Both the position numbers and the translations under genes were made by a program. From the NCBI GenBank assembly GCA_963691775.1, contig OY829369.1, positions 2,170,001-2,234,000 on the forward strand: a stretch of 64,000 bases of DNA, given 5' to 3'. Below are positions 50,466 to 59,591 of this stretch, in pieces; within the stretch, counting starts at the first letter, position 1; every line of letters starts with the position of its first letter. The notes beneath the pieces are model-generated. The model made no database searches and was not told the origin of the DNA. It was given only the letters and a program-made list of their open reading frames with translations. Source of the DNA: JAZBPO01 sp963691775 (lineage in GTDB: Bacteria > Pseudomonadota > Gammaproteobacteria > Pseudomonadales > Azotimanducaceae).

Positions 50466-50810
50466 TCAGGAGATGATCAGATAAACCTTGCGCACTGTTT
50501 CGACCACCTCGGACTTGCCCTTCCAGCCCTTGGGAAACACCCAGCTGTCGCCCGCCTTGAGCTCCGTGACATGACCCGACTCGGATGTGAGCACCCAGTG
50601 GCCGCGCAGGAGGTGGCAGAACTCCGTGATGTCGAGATCGAGATCCATCACGCCTGGGGCACACTCCCAGGTCCCTGCCGTCAGGTCACCTTCAGCGTAA
50701 AAACCGCTGTCAGTCTGCTTCGAGGCTGCGCCCACCGGCTCACCGAAGGATTCGCATTCGACCAGATCCGTGAGGGACGCACAGCCGCTCTGCATCGCTA
50801 TCTCGGGCAT
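50466..50810 (-). CDS. Cupin domain protein (DUF861-like)
   Basis: 114 residues from the ATG at 50810, which has TGGAGTG seven bases upstream. Single cupin barrel: SGFYAEGDLTAGTWECAPGV, DLDITEFCHLLRGHWVLTSE, GHVTELKAGDSWVFPKGWKG. The EFCHLL-GD-FPKGW pattern is typical of the cupin_3 (ureidoglycine-hydrolase-like) group. It may bind a metal and a small amine or act as a sensor; function unknown. Confidence 0.82.
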   Translation of the reverse strand: MPEIAMQSGCASLTDLVECESFGEPVGAASKQTDSGFYAEGDLTAGTWECAPGVMDLDLDITEFCHLLRGHWVLTSESGHVTELKAGDSWVFPKGWKGKSEVVETVRKVYLIIS

Positions 50811-50905
50811 ACAAGCACTCCAGCTCAATCAGGACTCGCGCGACCGTAGCGCCCACCCCGAAGCGCTCACCACCGCGCCTATACGCCTAAACGTCACTGC
50901 ACCCA

Positions 50906-51757
50906 TCAGGTGAAAACCACTGTCTTGTTGCCGTGAATGATCACCCGATCCTGCAGGTGGAAAAGAAGGCCACGCGAGAGCACGGCGCGCTCCACGTCCC
51001 TGCCGAGCCTGATCATGTCCTCGCGATCACAGCTGTGATTTACGCGAATCACGTCCTGCTCGATGATCGGCCCTTCGTCGAGATCCTCGGTCACGTAGTG
51101 CGACGTTGCGCCGATGAGCTTCACCCCTCGATCGAACGCCTTTTGATACGGATCTGCCCCGATAAACGACGGAAGAAAGCTGTGATGGATGTTGATCACC
51201 CGTCCGGCGTAGGTCCGGCAGAGATCGGGCGGAAGAATCTGCATGTACCGAGCGAGCACGACGCAGTCCGCACCGTGTCGTTCGATGATGTCGCGGGTCT
51301 TCTCGAATGCCGGCGCCTTGTCATCCTTCGGAACGGGAACGTGGTGAAAGGGGATGCCGTGCCACTCCACGAGGCTCCGCAGGTTCTCGTGATTGGAAAT
51401 GACGCACGGAATTTCACAGTACAGCTCGCCCGCCTTCCAGCGGTACAGCAGCTCGGTGAGGCAGTGTGACGCCTTGCTTGCGAGGAGCACGACCTTTTGC
51501 CGGCTCTGGCTGTCACGCACGAACCATTGCATGCCGAACGCCTCGGCGATCGGCTCGAACCCTCGCCGAAATTCGTCAACCGAGCAGTCGGCCGCGCCGA
51601 AGTCGATCTCATTACGCAGGAAGAACCAAGCCCCCGCGACGTCCGTGTGCTGACTTGATTCGATTAACGAACCGCCCAAGCCTGCAACGTAGCTCGCGAC
51701 TGCCGCGACGATGCCCCGCCGGTCCGGACAGGACACCACCAGTCTGAAAGTTCGCAT
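50906..51757 (-). CDS. purU: Formyltetrahydrofolate deformylase (PurU)
   Basis: Hydrolyses 10-formyl-THF to THF and formate, freeing tetrahydrofolate. 283 residues: N-terminal ACT-like domain (RLVVSCPDRRGIVAAVASYV), then the formyltransferase fold with VISNHENLRSLVEWHGIPFH, DCVVLARYMQILPPDLC, RVINIHHSFLPSFIGADPYQ (catalytic Asn-His-His) and GATSHYVTEDLDEGPIIEQD (catalytic Asp). In catabolic clusters it recycles THF loaded with one-carbon units by demethylation, which fits the GcvT-like gene at 61403. Confidence 0.95.
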   Translation of the reverse strand: MRTFRLVVSCPDRRGIVAAVASYVAGLGGSLIESSQHTDVAGAWFFLRNEIDFGAADCSVDEFRRGFEPIAEAFGMQWFVRDSQSRQKVVLLASKASHCLTELLYRWKAGELYCEIPCVISNHENLRSLVEWHGIPFHHVPVPKDDKAPAFEKTRDIIERHGADCVVLARYMQILPPDLCRTYAGRVINIHHSFLPSFIGADPYQKAFDRGVKLIGATSHYVTEDLDEGPIIEQDVIRVNHSCDREDMIRLGRDVERAVLSRGLLFHLQDRVIIHGNKTVVFT

Positions 51758-51795
51758 GGTAATTCCTTGCTTCGATTGAGCGCTGTCTTCGGAGA

Positions 51796-52695
51796 TCAGC
51801 GCGGTGCTTCAGCGATCTCTGCCGGCGCGTTCGACCCGTTCGCTGCGGAGCTTTTCGTCAGGATCAGCGTGCCGAGCGCAATGACCACGAGCGAAAGAAA
51901 CGGCTCGAAGGGCCAGAACGGCAGCCAGAGGGCCAGTTCCGCCGACAGCGAAGAACCGGTCAGCCAGCCCGTGGCAGCTGCCTGCCAAAGCTGACCGCTT
52001 GCGGCGATGACGATGCCGAGGAGAATCGTCGCCAAACCAACGAACCGCTGCGCTTGCGCAGGCGGCGCCAGCGCAGAACGCCCCTTGCCCCAGGCCAGGA
52101 TGCGGACGGCGTAGGCGAGGAAGCCGGCCCAGTAATAGACGTAGTCGAGTACGCGGGCGTCGCCGTAGTAGTACAGATTCCACCAGTAGACGGAGAACGG
52201 ATAGGCCCACAGGAAGTGAATCCCGGCCGTATGCAGCAGTCTCCACTGCTGGGGGTTGGTCCAGCGCCGTCCGAAGCGGAACGACGTGAGCACCATGAAC
52301 AGCAGAAAGATGTATCCGATGCTGCCTTCCAGCTCGTCCCTGAACACGTAGACGTCGCCGTAATAGTGATCCCTGAAGGCGTTCGAGATGACAAAGATGA
52401 ATGCGCCCTGCCACGCCATGGCAACAGCGAAAAGAAGCCCCAGGTACTTCCGGTTCCGAGCCCACCAAAACGAGAACGATCCCGGAAAAGCCTTCGGCAT
52501 CGCCGATGCAGCGACCACGAGGTAAATGAACGGGACGGACCAGCGCACCGAGTAGCCGATCATGTGTGAGATCCCCTCGGGCGAGGAGATGTCCACGCGC
52601 AGCGTTTCCAGCATCGCCGCCCCGCAGATCACGGTCGCGCTGATCCAGAAAAGCCGCCAACCATTGAGATTGGGATGTCGAAGCAGATCGCTCAC
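51796..52695 (-). CDS. Multi-pass membrane protein (possibly ferric-reductase-like)
   Basis: 299 residues from GTG 52695. Seven or eight helices: LFWISATVICGAAMLETLRV, WSVPFIYLVVAASAMPKAF, YLGLLFAVAMAWQGAFIFVI, YIFLLFMVLTSFRFG, LLHTAGIHFLWAYPFSVYWW, VYYWAGFLAYAVRILAW, and two C-terminal helices. His residues in WQGAFIFVISNAF and HTAGIHFLW regions could ligate heme as in ferric-reductase-like proteins, but this is weak. An upstream in-frame extension has no membrane character and was rejected. On the same strand as purU, 38 bases away. Confidence 0.7.
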   Translation of the reverse strand: MSDLLRHPNLNGWRLFWISATVICGAAMLETLRVDISSPEGISHMIGYSVRWSVPFIYLVVAASAMPKAFPGSFSFWWARNRKYLGLLFAVAMAWQGAFIFVISNAFRDHYYGDVYVFRDELEGSIGYIFLLFMVLTSFRFGRRWTNPQQWRLLHTAGIHFLWAYPFSVYWWNLYYYGDARVLDYVYYWAGFLAYAVRILAWGKGRSALAPPAQAQRFVGLATILLGIVIAASGQLWQAAATGWLTGSSLSAELALWLPFWPFEPFLSLVVIALGTLILTKSSAANGSNAPAEIAEAPR

Positions 52696-52859
52696 GTGGC
52701 TCAGGTACCCGTTGCTCCGAGCGCAACCTAGCGCGCGCCTGCCTGGGGTTCGCACGCGCCTATAGGATGGGTGAACTTCTCGGGACGTTTGGCCAACGCT
52801 GGAGCCTGCGCGCACTGGGCGTTCGGCAAGCCCTGAACATCGAACCAGGAGGCCCTCGA

Positions 52860-53072
52860 GTGGATGGAGGACGTTGGCGGCGGGCTGGCAGCGCCGCATT
52901 GGTGACCCTGCCCTGGATAGCCTCCATGTACGGCCTCTACTGGCTCGAGCAGGCAGAGGTCTGGGCCCCGGATACCTTGCACCGCGACAAGGTGTCGCTG
53001 TTCGTTCTGACCGCAGGAATGATCGCGTCCTACGGACTCTACAGCTGGCTATTCGTTACGAGAGGTGAATGA
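52860..53072 (+). CDS. Small membrane protein preceding the FAD oxidoreductase
   Basis: 70 residues from GTG 52860 (AGGAGG 7 bases upstream): AGSAALVTLPWIASMYGLYW and LFVLTAGMIASYGLYSWLF are two helices. The stop overlaps the start of the following oxidoreductase (ATGA), so it is coupled to it and may anchor it or pass electrons to the membrane. It diverges from the large membrane protein on the other side. No family name known. Confidence 0.7.
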   Translation: MDGGRWRRAGSAALVTLPWIASMYGLYWLEQAEVWAPDTLHRDKVSLFVLTAGMIASYGLYSWLFVTRGE

Positions 53073-54661
53073 TGGAGTCTTACGATGCAATCGTCGTTGG
53101 TGGCGGCCATAACGGCCTCACCGCGGCGAACTATCTGGCCGACGGCGGCCTGCGCGTCTGCGTCCTTGAGCGAAGGCCCGTTGTCGGCGGCGCCGCCGTC
53201 AGCGAAGAGTTTCACCCGGGCTACCGCAACTCCATCGGCTCCTACATGGTCAGCCTGCTTCGCAACGAGGTGATCGAGGAACTCGGGCTCGCCGACCATG
53301 GCTATGAGGTGACCGTGGTGGGGAGCAGTTTCTACGTCGACTCGCGGGGAGACTACCTGCTGCTCAATGGCGAAGAGCGCCATGACCGCGCCCAGATCGG
53401 CAAGTACTCAAATGCGGACTTCGAGAATCTGCATGCGTTCGAGGGCCTCGTGGAAGCGGTCGGCGAGCTGCTGTCGAGCCAATGGCTGACGACACCTCCC
53501 AAGCTTCACGGGGGCGGAATCTCGGACCTTATCGAAAGCTTCAAGCTGGGCGTGGGACTGAAGAAGCTGAGCGCCGAGGAGCGCCATCGCTTCCTTCAGT
53601 TCTTCCTCGGACCGCCGGACACCATCATCGAGCGCTGGTTCGAGAGCAATAAGGTGAAAGCGATGATGGCCGCCGGCATCACGCCTGGAAACTATGCCTC
53701 TCTCCACCAGCCAGGCGCCAGCATGTCCATGCTCCATCACGCAGTCGGGGAGGTCGCCGGCAAGAAGGGCGCCTGGGGCGTGGTCAAGGGCGGGATGGGC
53801 ACGATCACCCAGGCGATGGCCGCCGCCGCGAGATCACGCGGCGTGGAGATTCGAACGAATGCGGCCGTCGCGTCGATCCGCGTCGAACAGGGCGTGGCAC
53901 GCGGCGTCACGCTTGCCGACGGAACCGAGCTGACGTCCACGCTCGTCGTTGCCAACACTGACCCAAATCGCACCTTCCTCAAACTCGTCGGCGCAGAACA
54001 CCTGCCAGAATCCTTTGTTCGGGACATCGAGGTCTTCCGGCAGGAATCCGCCTCCCTGCGCATCAATCTTGCACTGAGCGACTTGCCCGACTTTTCCTGC
54101 ATACCGGGAACACACGAACAGGAACATCACCGCAGCAGCATCATGCTCATCGAGAGCAAGGATCACGTTGAGGAGGCTTATCGGTCCGCGCGGCGCGGAA
54201 TCCCGGCAGATCCGCCCATCGTGGAAGCGCTGATACCAAGCACGGTCGACGACTCTCTCACAGACGAACCCGGCACCCACGTCATGAGTCTGCTGTGCAA
54301 ATACATGCCCTATGATCTGGCCGACGGGAAACACTGGGACACGGAGAAGGAAACCGTGTTCCACAAGATCATGGACTACGTCGAATCGATGGTGCCGAAC
54401 ATCCGCGAGATCACGGTCGCACACCAGTGCCTTTCACCACTGGACATCGAGCGACTCTTTGGCATGACGCGAGGAGACATCTGCCACGGCCGACTGGAGC
54501 CGGACCAGCTCTTCAGCGCCCGTCCGCATCCCGACGCCGCGCAGTATGCGACCCCGATCGAGGGTCTATTCCTCTGCGGCTCCGGTGCCCATCCAGGCGG
54601 CGGCGTCACCGGTGCGCCGGGGCGCAACGCAGCGAAGAAGATCCTGGCCTCCGCGCGCTGA
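53069..54661 (+). CDS. Phytoene-desaturase-like FAD-dependent oxidoreductase (CrtI/amine oxidase superfamily)
   Basis: 530 residues. The Rossmann FAD motif YDAIVVGGGHNGLTAANYLA and LERRPVVGGAAVSEEFHPGY opens the protein; the mid-domain shows GAWGVVKGGMGTITQAMAAA, and the C-terminal FAD clasp GLFLCGSGAHPGGGVTGAPG. This type oxidises amines or carotenoid-like substrates. No carotenoid genes are nearby, so an amine or C-C desaturation role in the catabolic cluster is more likely. A homologue lies at the right edge (62604), with a similar end motif. Confidence 0.88.
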   Translation: MMESYDAIVVGGGHNGLTAANYLADGGLRVCVLERRPVVGGAAVSEEFHPGYRNSIGSYMVSLLRNEVIEELGLADHGYEVTVVGSSFYVDSRGDYLLLNGEERHDRAQIGKYSNADFENLHAFEGLVEAVGELLSSQWLTTPPKLHGGGISDLIESFKLGVGLKKLSAEERHRFLQFFLGPPDTIIERWFESNKVKAMMAAGITPGNYASLHQPGASMSMLHHAVGEVAGKKGAWGVVKGGMGTITQAMAAAARSRGVEIRTNAAVASIRVEQGVARGVTLADGTELTSTLVVANTDPNRTFLKLVGAEHLPESFVRDIEVFRQESASLRINLALSDLPDFSCIPGTHEQEHHRSSIMLIESKDHVEEAYRSARRGIPADPPIVEALIPSTVDDSLTDEPGTHVMSLLCKYMPYDLADGKHWDTEKETVFHKIMDYVESMVPNIREITVAHQCLSPLDIERLFGMTRGDICHGRLEPDQLFSARPHPDAAQYATPIEGLFLCGSGAHPGGGVTGAPGRNAAKKILASAR

Positions 54662-54751
54662 ATCGTGGCGACCGATCATACTTACGCCAACCCGCGTGCA
54701 CGGGCGCCAGTGAACGACCGAACCGTACCTGATCGGCCCTGGCGCAGCGGG

Positions 54752-56560
54752 ATGAAGCCGGTGCGTCGCAGAGCGCCGCCGCTGCGCCTGCGCCCATCAA
54801 TCGCACTGCTTCTCGCTCTGTTCGCTGTCGCGTGCGCCGAACCACCGGATACCGTGGTCGAATTGGTACCCAACTCCCCCGGAGAAGTGGCCCTCCGAGA
54901 ACCGGCCGTCCGAGAAGCGGCCCTCCGAGAACCGGCCCTCCGAGAACCGGCCGTCCGAGAAGCGGCCATCGCCATTCCCGAGCCCTACGCCGCCGACGTT
55001 GCGGAGGCCGTGCTCCGTGCCGGCGGAAATGCCGTTGACGCCGCAATCGCGACGGCTTTCGCGCTGGCGGTGACCTACCCGGATGCCGGCAATATCGGCG
55101 GCGGGGGCTTCATGCTGACCTGGATGCAGGGCGAAGCAGACTTTCTCGACTATCGCGAACGCGCTCCGCTCGCGGCCAGTCGGGACATGTACCTCGACGC
55201 CACCGGCGACGTGATCCCTCGCGCCACGCTCATCGGCGCCCGCGCAGCCGCAGTGCCGGGCACCGTTGCGGGACTCTGGGCCGCTCATCAGCGCTACGGC
55301 ACCCTCCCGTGGGAAGACCTCGTGCTGCCGGCGGTACGCCTGGCTGAGGAAGGTTTCCTTCCTCCCCCCGCCCAGGTCGCGGAGATCCGCGATCACTTCG
55401 CCTGGTTCGATGGCAGCACGGACTTCGAGGCCCACTTCGCCTCGATCTCTGCTGACAGACCTTTCCGGCAACCGGCGCTTGCAGCGACGCTGTCCCGGAT
55501 CGCGACGGCAGGCCGCGAGGCTTTCTACGCCGGCGAGACGGCCGCGCTCATCGTCGCCGAGATGGAAGCAAGCGACGGTCTGATCACCGCCGAAGATCTG
55601 ACTGCCTACGAAGCCGTGTGGCGCAATCCGCTCGCAGCATCCTGGCGCGACTACGAGGTGCTGACCGCACCTCCACCAAGCTCCGGCGGCTTCGCCGTCA
55701 TTGCCCTGCTGAAGATGAAAGATGCGCTTGCCCAGGCGTTCGCAGACGCCGAGCACAACTCCGCACAGTACGTGCATCTAGTTTCCGAGATGGAGAAGCG
55801 CGTGTTCGCCGATCGCGCCGAATACCTCGGCGATCCGGATTTCGTCGACGTGGACATGCAGGCGCTCATTGACGATGCGTATCTGCTACGGCGGGCAGCG
55901 GAAGTGAATGAAGAAACGATCTCATCGGTGGAGACCGTCGTTCCCGGCCTCCTGTCACCGAGCACGACCCACTTTTCCATCGTGGACGGCGACGGCAACG
56001 CAGTCTCCAACACCTACACCATCAACTGGTCGTACGGTTCGGGCGTCGTGGTTAGCGGCGCGGGTTTCCTGCTGAACAATGAAATGGACGACTTCAGCGC
56101 AAAGGCGGCGGTACCGAATGTCTACGGCGTGATCGGTGGGCGGGCGAACGAGATCGAGCCAGGCAAGCGCCCGCTTTCGTCCATGTCACCCACGATCCTG
56201 TTGCGCGACGGCCAGGTAGAAATGGTTCTCGGAACGCCGGGGGGATCGACGATCTTCACGTCCGTGTTCCAGACGATCGTGAACGTACTCGATTTCGCCA
56301 TGTCGCCCCACGACGCAGTGGCGGCGACCCGCTTCCACCATCAGCTGCTGCCTGCTGACCTCGTGACGATGAGCCTTGCCAACCCCTTGCCGGAAGACAC
56401 CATCGCGGCCCTTCGTGCGCGCGGTTATCGCGTGGAACCGCACGATTGGGAGTTCGGGGATGTGCAATTGATCAATCGCGGACCAGAGCGCTGGCAGCCC
56501 GCTGCCGACCCGAGGGACCGCGGCGTTGCGCGCGTCATTCAGCTTGAACCCCGGCCCTGA
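54752..56560 (+). CDS. ggt: Gamma-glutamyltransferase (lipoprotein-type)
   Basis: 602 residues. Lipoprotein signal (SIALLLALFAVAC) then a low-complexity repeat RE(P/A)A(V/L), about five units (encoded near 54885-54970), then the Ntn-hydrolase precursor: GGNAVDAAIATAFALAVTYP, GNIGGGGFMLTWMQGEADFL, YRERAPLAASRDMYL, and the autocleavage Thr in STTHFSIVDGDGNAVSNTYT with GKRPLSSMSPTILL. Cleaves gamma-glutamyl bonds in the periplasm. It lies four bases after the FAD oxidoreductase and converges with a PuuB-like oxidase, which together suggest use of gamma-glutamylated amines. ATG 54752 is chosen because it opens the signal peptide. Confidence 0.9.
   Translation: MKPVRRRAPPLRLRPSIALLLALFAVACAEPPDTVVELVPNSPGEVALREPAVREAALREPALREPAVREAAIAIPEPYAADVAEAVLRAGGNAVDAAIATAFALAVTYPDAGNIGGGGFMLTWMQGEADFLDYRERAPLAASRDMYLDATGDVIPRATLIGARAAAVPGTVAGLWAAHQRYGTLPWEDLVLPAVRLAEEGFLPPPAQVAEIRDHFAWFDGSTDFEAHFASISADRPFRQPALAATLSRIATAGREAFYAGETAALIVAEMEASDGLITAEDLTAYEAVWRNPLAASWRDYEVLTAPPPSSGGFAVIALLKMKDALAQAFADAEHNSAQYVHLVSEMEKRVFADRAEYLGDPDFVDVDMQALIDDAYLLRRAAEVNEETISSVETVVPGLLSPSTTHFSIVDGDGNAVSNTYTINWSYGSGVVVSGAGFLLNNEMDDFSAKAAVPNVYGVIGGRANEIEPGKRPLSSMSPTILLRDGQVEMVLGTPGGSTIFTSVFQTIVNVLDFAMSPHDAVAATRFHHQLLPADLVTMSLANPLPEDTIAALRARGYRVEPHDWEFGDVQLINRGPERWQPAADPRDRGVARVIQLEPRP
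54885..54970 (+). repeat. 15-bp tandem repeat inside the gamma-glutamyltransferase gene
   Basis: About five and a half copies of a 15-base unit (GGCCSTCCGAGAASC) in frame, coding for the pentapeptide Arg-Glu-Pro/Ala-Ala-Val/Leu. In-frame multiples of 15 could expand or shrink by slippage and change the length of the linker between lipid anchor and enzyme domain without breaking the gene. Confidence 0.85.
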
Positions 56561-56567
56561 GCCCGCT

Positions 56568-57857
56568 CTACAGCATGTCCTGCAGCTTGTAGTACATCAT
56601 CCCGAGGGCAATGATCTGGTTGCCAACCCAGCGCGAGCCGGGCAGCCGATAGTGCTTCATGCCCGCGAATAGATCGAAGCGACGCAGCGTGCCATCGATC
56701 GCATCGGCCATGACCTCACCCATCAGATGCGTGCCGCTGACCCCGTGGCCGGAGTAACCCTGACAGTAGTAGACGTTGTCATGGATTCGACCCACAGTCG
56801 GGGTGCGGTTGAGCACGATGCCGATCTTTCCGCCCCACTCATAGTCGATGCGGGTGCCGGCAAGTTGCGGATAGACCTTGAGTAATCGCGGCAGAATGTA
56901 ACGAGTAATGTCCGAAGGATCCCTGCCTGAGTAGTTGCATGCCCCCCCGTAGAGCAGACGACCGTCGGGCGTGACCCGGTAGTAGTCGACCACGTTGTTG
57001 AGGTCACAGACCGCAACGTTTTCATCCATGATTTCCGCGATCACATCCTTGGCGAGCGGTTCCGTTGCAAGCATGTAGCTGCCGGCGGGAAAGATCAGAT
57101 TGGAAAGATGTTTGGGCTCCAGTCGTGAGTAGGCGTTGCCAGCGAGCATCACCGCGTCTGCCTCAACGGAACCGTTAGCTGTCGAGACAAGGGCCTTCTT
57201 GCCGTGCGCGATGCCCGTGACGGGAGACTGTTCATGGATGCGCACGCCGAGTCCAGCGGCCGCATGCGCCTCGCCCGCGCACAGGTTCAGCGGATGCAGA
57301 TGCCCGTCGTAGTAATTGATGAAGCCCCCGTGGAATGCTCGAGTCCCTAGCTTTTCTTCCGTTTTCGCCCGGTCCCACACTTCAAAGCGATGGGGAAAGC
57401 CCCGGCGCTCGAGCTCTTCCGCCGCCTCATGGGTGTAGGCCACCTGGCTCGGCTTGCGGGCAACCTCTACGTAACCGTCTGTGAAGTCACAGTCGATGCC
57501 GTATTTCTCGACGCGCTCGCGAACGATGGCGTGACCGCGCCAGCGCATGTCCCAGAGCAGCTCGTCAAGCGCATCGCCATGCTTCCTTCGAATCTTGTCG
57601 AGCCCTCCTATCCCATTGATGAGTTGACCGCCATTGCGCCCAGATGCCCCCCATCCGACCCGATTGGCCTCGAGCACCACGACCTTGTAGCCCCGTTCCG
57701 CGAGCGTAAGCGCGGTCGCGATGCCCGTGAAGCCACCTCCGATCACGCAGACATCCGCGCTCGCGGCGCCATCGAGGGGCGCATAGGTCTGCTGATATGA
57801 ACGCGTAGCTGCGTAATAGGAACCCGTGTGTTCGGCGTTCTGATCCATGGCTGTCAT
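56568..57857 (-). CDS. FAD-dependent oxidoreductase, gamma-glutamylputrescine oxidase-like (PuuB family)
   Basis: 429 residues. DAO-type Rossmann motif VCVIGGGFTGIATALTLAER then EANRVGWGASGRNGGQLING (RNGGQ is the family mark), and near the end CQGYSGHGVSGTHLMGEVMA, typical of PuuB. These enzymes oxidise gamma-glutamylated or free amines to aldehydes with O2. The ATG at 57857 has GGACGGGAA at about seven bases. It faces the gamma-glutamyltransferase gene tail to tail with seven bases between. A 520-base upstream region separates it from the AraC gene. Confidence 0.9.
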   Translation of the reverse strand: MTAMDQNAEHTGSYYAATRSYQQTYAPLDGAASADVCVIGGGFTGIATALTLAERGYKVVVLEANRVGWGASGRNGGQLINGIGGLDKIRRKHGDALDELLWDMRWRGHAIVRERVEKYGIDCDFTDGYVEVARKPSQVAYTHEAAEELERRGFPHRFEVWDRAKTEEKLGTRAFHGGFINYYDGHLHPLNLCAGEAHAAAGLGVRIHEQSPVTGIAHGKKALVSTANGSVEADAVMLAGNAYSRLEPKHLSNLIFPAGSYMLATEPLAKDVIAEIMDENVAVCDLNNVVDYYRVTPDGRLLYGGACNYSGRDPSDITRYILPRLLKVYPQLAGTRIDYEWGGKIGIVLNRTPTVGRIHDNVYYCQGYSGHGVSGTHLMGEVMADAIDGTLRRFDLFAGMKHYRLPGSRWVGNQIIALGMMYYKLQDML

Positions 57858-58380
57858 TCGGTATTCCCGTCCTGTGGCGGCTAACATCGCCATCGAACTC
57901 TGTAAGTCACCGCCGACGTCGCATCTTCTCTTCGGCGCAAGCGGCGCCAAGGCAGCTCTGCTGACCTACGTTCAGACGCCCACATTCAGCGGCGCGCTTT
58001 GGCACATACGCGCCGACGCCTCGATATCGTCTGCGCCGCAGACCGGATTCGATCGGGCTGACAAACGCGTCAAGGCGGATCGCTTCCGTTCGTGCCGCCA
58101 GGCGCGCACAGCCCCGACGAGCGCCAGCGGCCGTCGCTGGCTAACGAGGCCGGCTCTCTAGTTGCACGCCCTGGGATCGATCATCAGGCCGTAGCGCCCG
58201 TGCCCGCCGGACCAGGCGATCGATTCGCCTTAGGCCCAGACGGACCATCCGCACCGCGCATCACCTTGGAGCCTAGCCGGCGGTCAGCTCACGAGAAAAC
58301 TGCGCCTACAGGCGCGCACGGCGCCACCTGGGGAGCAGGGAGCGCCTGAGTTTGCGGGTTGGAGGTGTGGCGCCTGGGCG
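57858..58380. other. Intergenic region between the PuuB-like and AraC genes
   Basis: About 520 bases with high GC. No frame has family signatures. It should hold the promoter of the PuuB-like gene (near 57860-57950) and the terminator region of the AraC gene (inverted GGCGCGCAC/GCGCCACC motifs near 58310-58335), but neither is certain. Confidence 0.35.
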
Positions 58381-59190
58381 TCAGTCCATGGCTGCAGCAG
58401 CGGCGATACCGCATTTGCGGAACTGTGCCGGGGTTTGCCCCGTGAATTTCTTGAAGGCGGTGTAGAAGGCCGAGTTGGAATTGAATCCGGCCTCAAAAGC
58501 GTGATTGATCACCGCGCCGCCCCGGCCAGCGCCCGAGATCAGCGCCTTCGCATGTTCGATCCGGTGGCGATTAACGTAGTCGAAGAAGCTGCTGTCGAAC
58601 CCTGCGTTGATGACCTGCGAGAGGTGATTGACAGAACATCCCACAAGACCTGCCAGCTCCGGCAAGGTCAGGTTCGACCGTAGATAGGCTTGATCGATCT
58701 CCATGACCCGCGTGAGCGCTTCCTTGTACGCATCAAGCTGCGCTTCCGTCAGTCCGGACTTCGCGTATTTTGCCCGGGCAGAGTGCTGTGCCAAGGCCTG
58801 ATCGGTGATCGTGGGCTGTGCCGCACTCGCTGCGTCCTGATAGAAGTCGTGGATCGAAACTGCGCTGTTTCCCTTGAGCGTGATGAACTCCGCTCCGAGA
58901 ATCTCTTCCGATTCCGCGCCTTCGGATCTCTCGGCCTTCAGGAGCGGAAACATCCGGTACCGGAAAGCAATAGTCTCACCGTCAGCAAGGATGTCGCCTA
59001 CCAGCTCATAGCGGTGCCGGTGCAGAGCAAAATAGGCCTGAAGTGTCGTCTCGAGGTGGTCGTGGGAGAACTGCGTATTGTTCGCGACGTCACAGTACAC
59101 CCCCGTGCTTGAGAGGTGTTCCGCAACTTCCCCGGCATCCAGATGATTCCAGGAACTGAGATAGCTTTTGACGAATTCCTTTGCCCGCAT
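58381..59190 (-). CDS. AraC-family transcriptional regulator with SnoaL/NTF2-like N-terminal domain
   Basis: 269 residues. The N-terminal half (FVKSYLSSWNHLDAGEVAEH; TGVYCDVANNTQFSHDHLET; IAFRYRMFPLLKAERSEGAE) resembles a SnoaL/NTF2-like ligand-binding fold, an unusual partner for AraC. The C-terminal part is the double HTH: NLTLPELAGLVGCSVNHLSQ, FFDYVNRHRIEHAKALI and AFEAGFNSNSAFYTAFKKFT with GQTPAQFR. It sits between the PuuB-like gene and the sodium/solute symporter and diverges from the latter, so it probably controls this region in response to the substrate. Confidence 0.82.
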   Translation of the reverse strand: MRAKEFVKSYLSSWNHLDAGEVAEHLSSTGVYCDVANNTQFSHDHLETTLQAYFALHRHRYELVGDILADGETIAFRYRMFPLLKAERSEGAESEEILGAEFITLKGNSAVSIHDFYQDAASAAQPTITDQALAQHSARAKYAKSGLTEAQLDAYKEALTRVMEIDQAYLRSNLTLPELAGLVGCSVNHLSQVINAGFDSSFFDYVNRHRIEHAKALISGAGRGGAVINHAFEAGFNSNSAFYTAFKKFTGQTPAQFRKCGIAAAAAMD

Positions 59191-59591
59191 TGGGGTCGCC
59201 CCCCCTCTACGTCTTTGATTTGTCCACGCCCGTCCAATCCTTGTCGAAGCGTGGGGATACTTCGCCTTACGCAAAGGTCATACCACACGCGGCAGCAGGC
59301 TGTCACATCCTGCCCCCAGACAGGCCAGGGCCCGCGGCAGTGCTTCCTCACCTCGCTTTCCACACGGTGCGCTGCAGGCACATCAGCGCCGGGGCACCGT
59401 AAATCTTGCACGGAAGCGGTGCGCACCTGGCCAATTAGGGTCGGGGGCGGTGCAAGCGAGACAGTCGCAGGCACAAGTGGCCTGCCTGCGTGGGCGCCCG
59501 CCGAGGCTCCCGCCGAGGCTCCCGCCGCGGCCAATGCAGGCCTTCCGCCCCGACCCTATGAAATTCCGTTCCGGGCGGCGGGCTGAATCCG
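59191..59591. other. Divergent promoter region of AraC gene and symporter
   Basis: About 400 bases. It contains a doubled GAGGCTCCCGCC unit (59510-59528) close to the symporter start and inverted GCCTGCC motifs, but no clear -35/-10 boxes. No gene recognised; open frames here lack a ribosome site or known motif. Confidence 0.35.
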
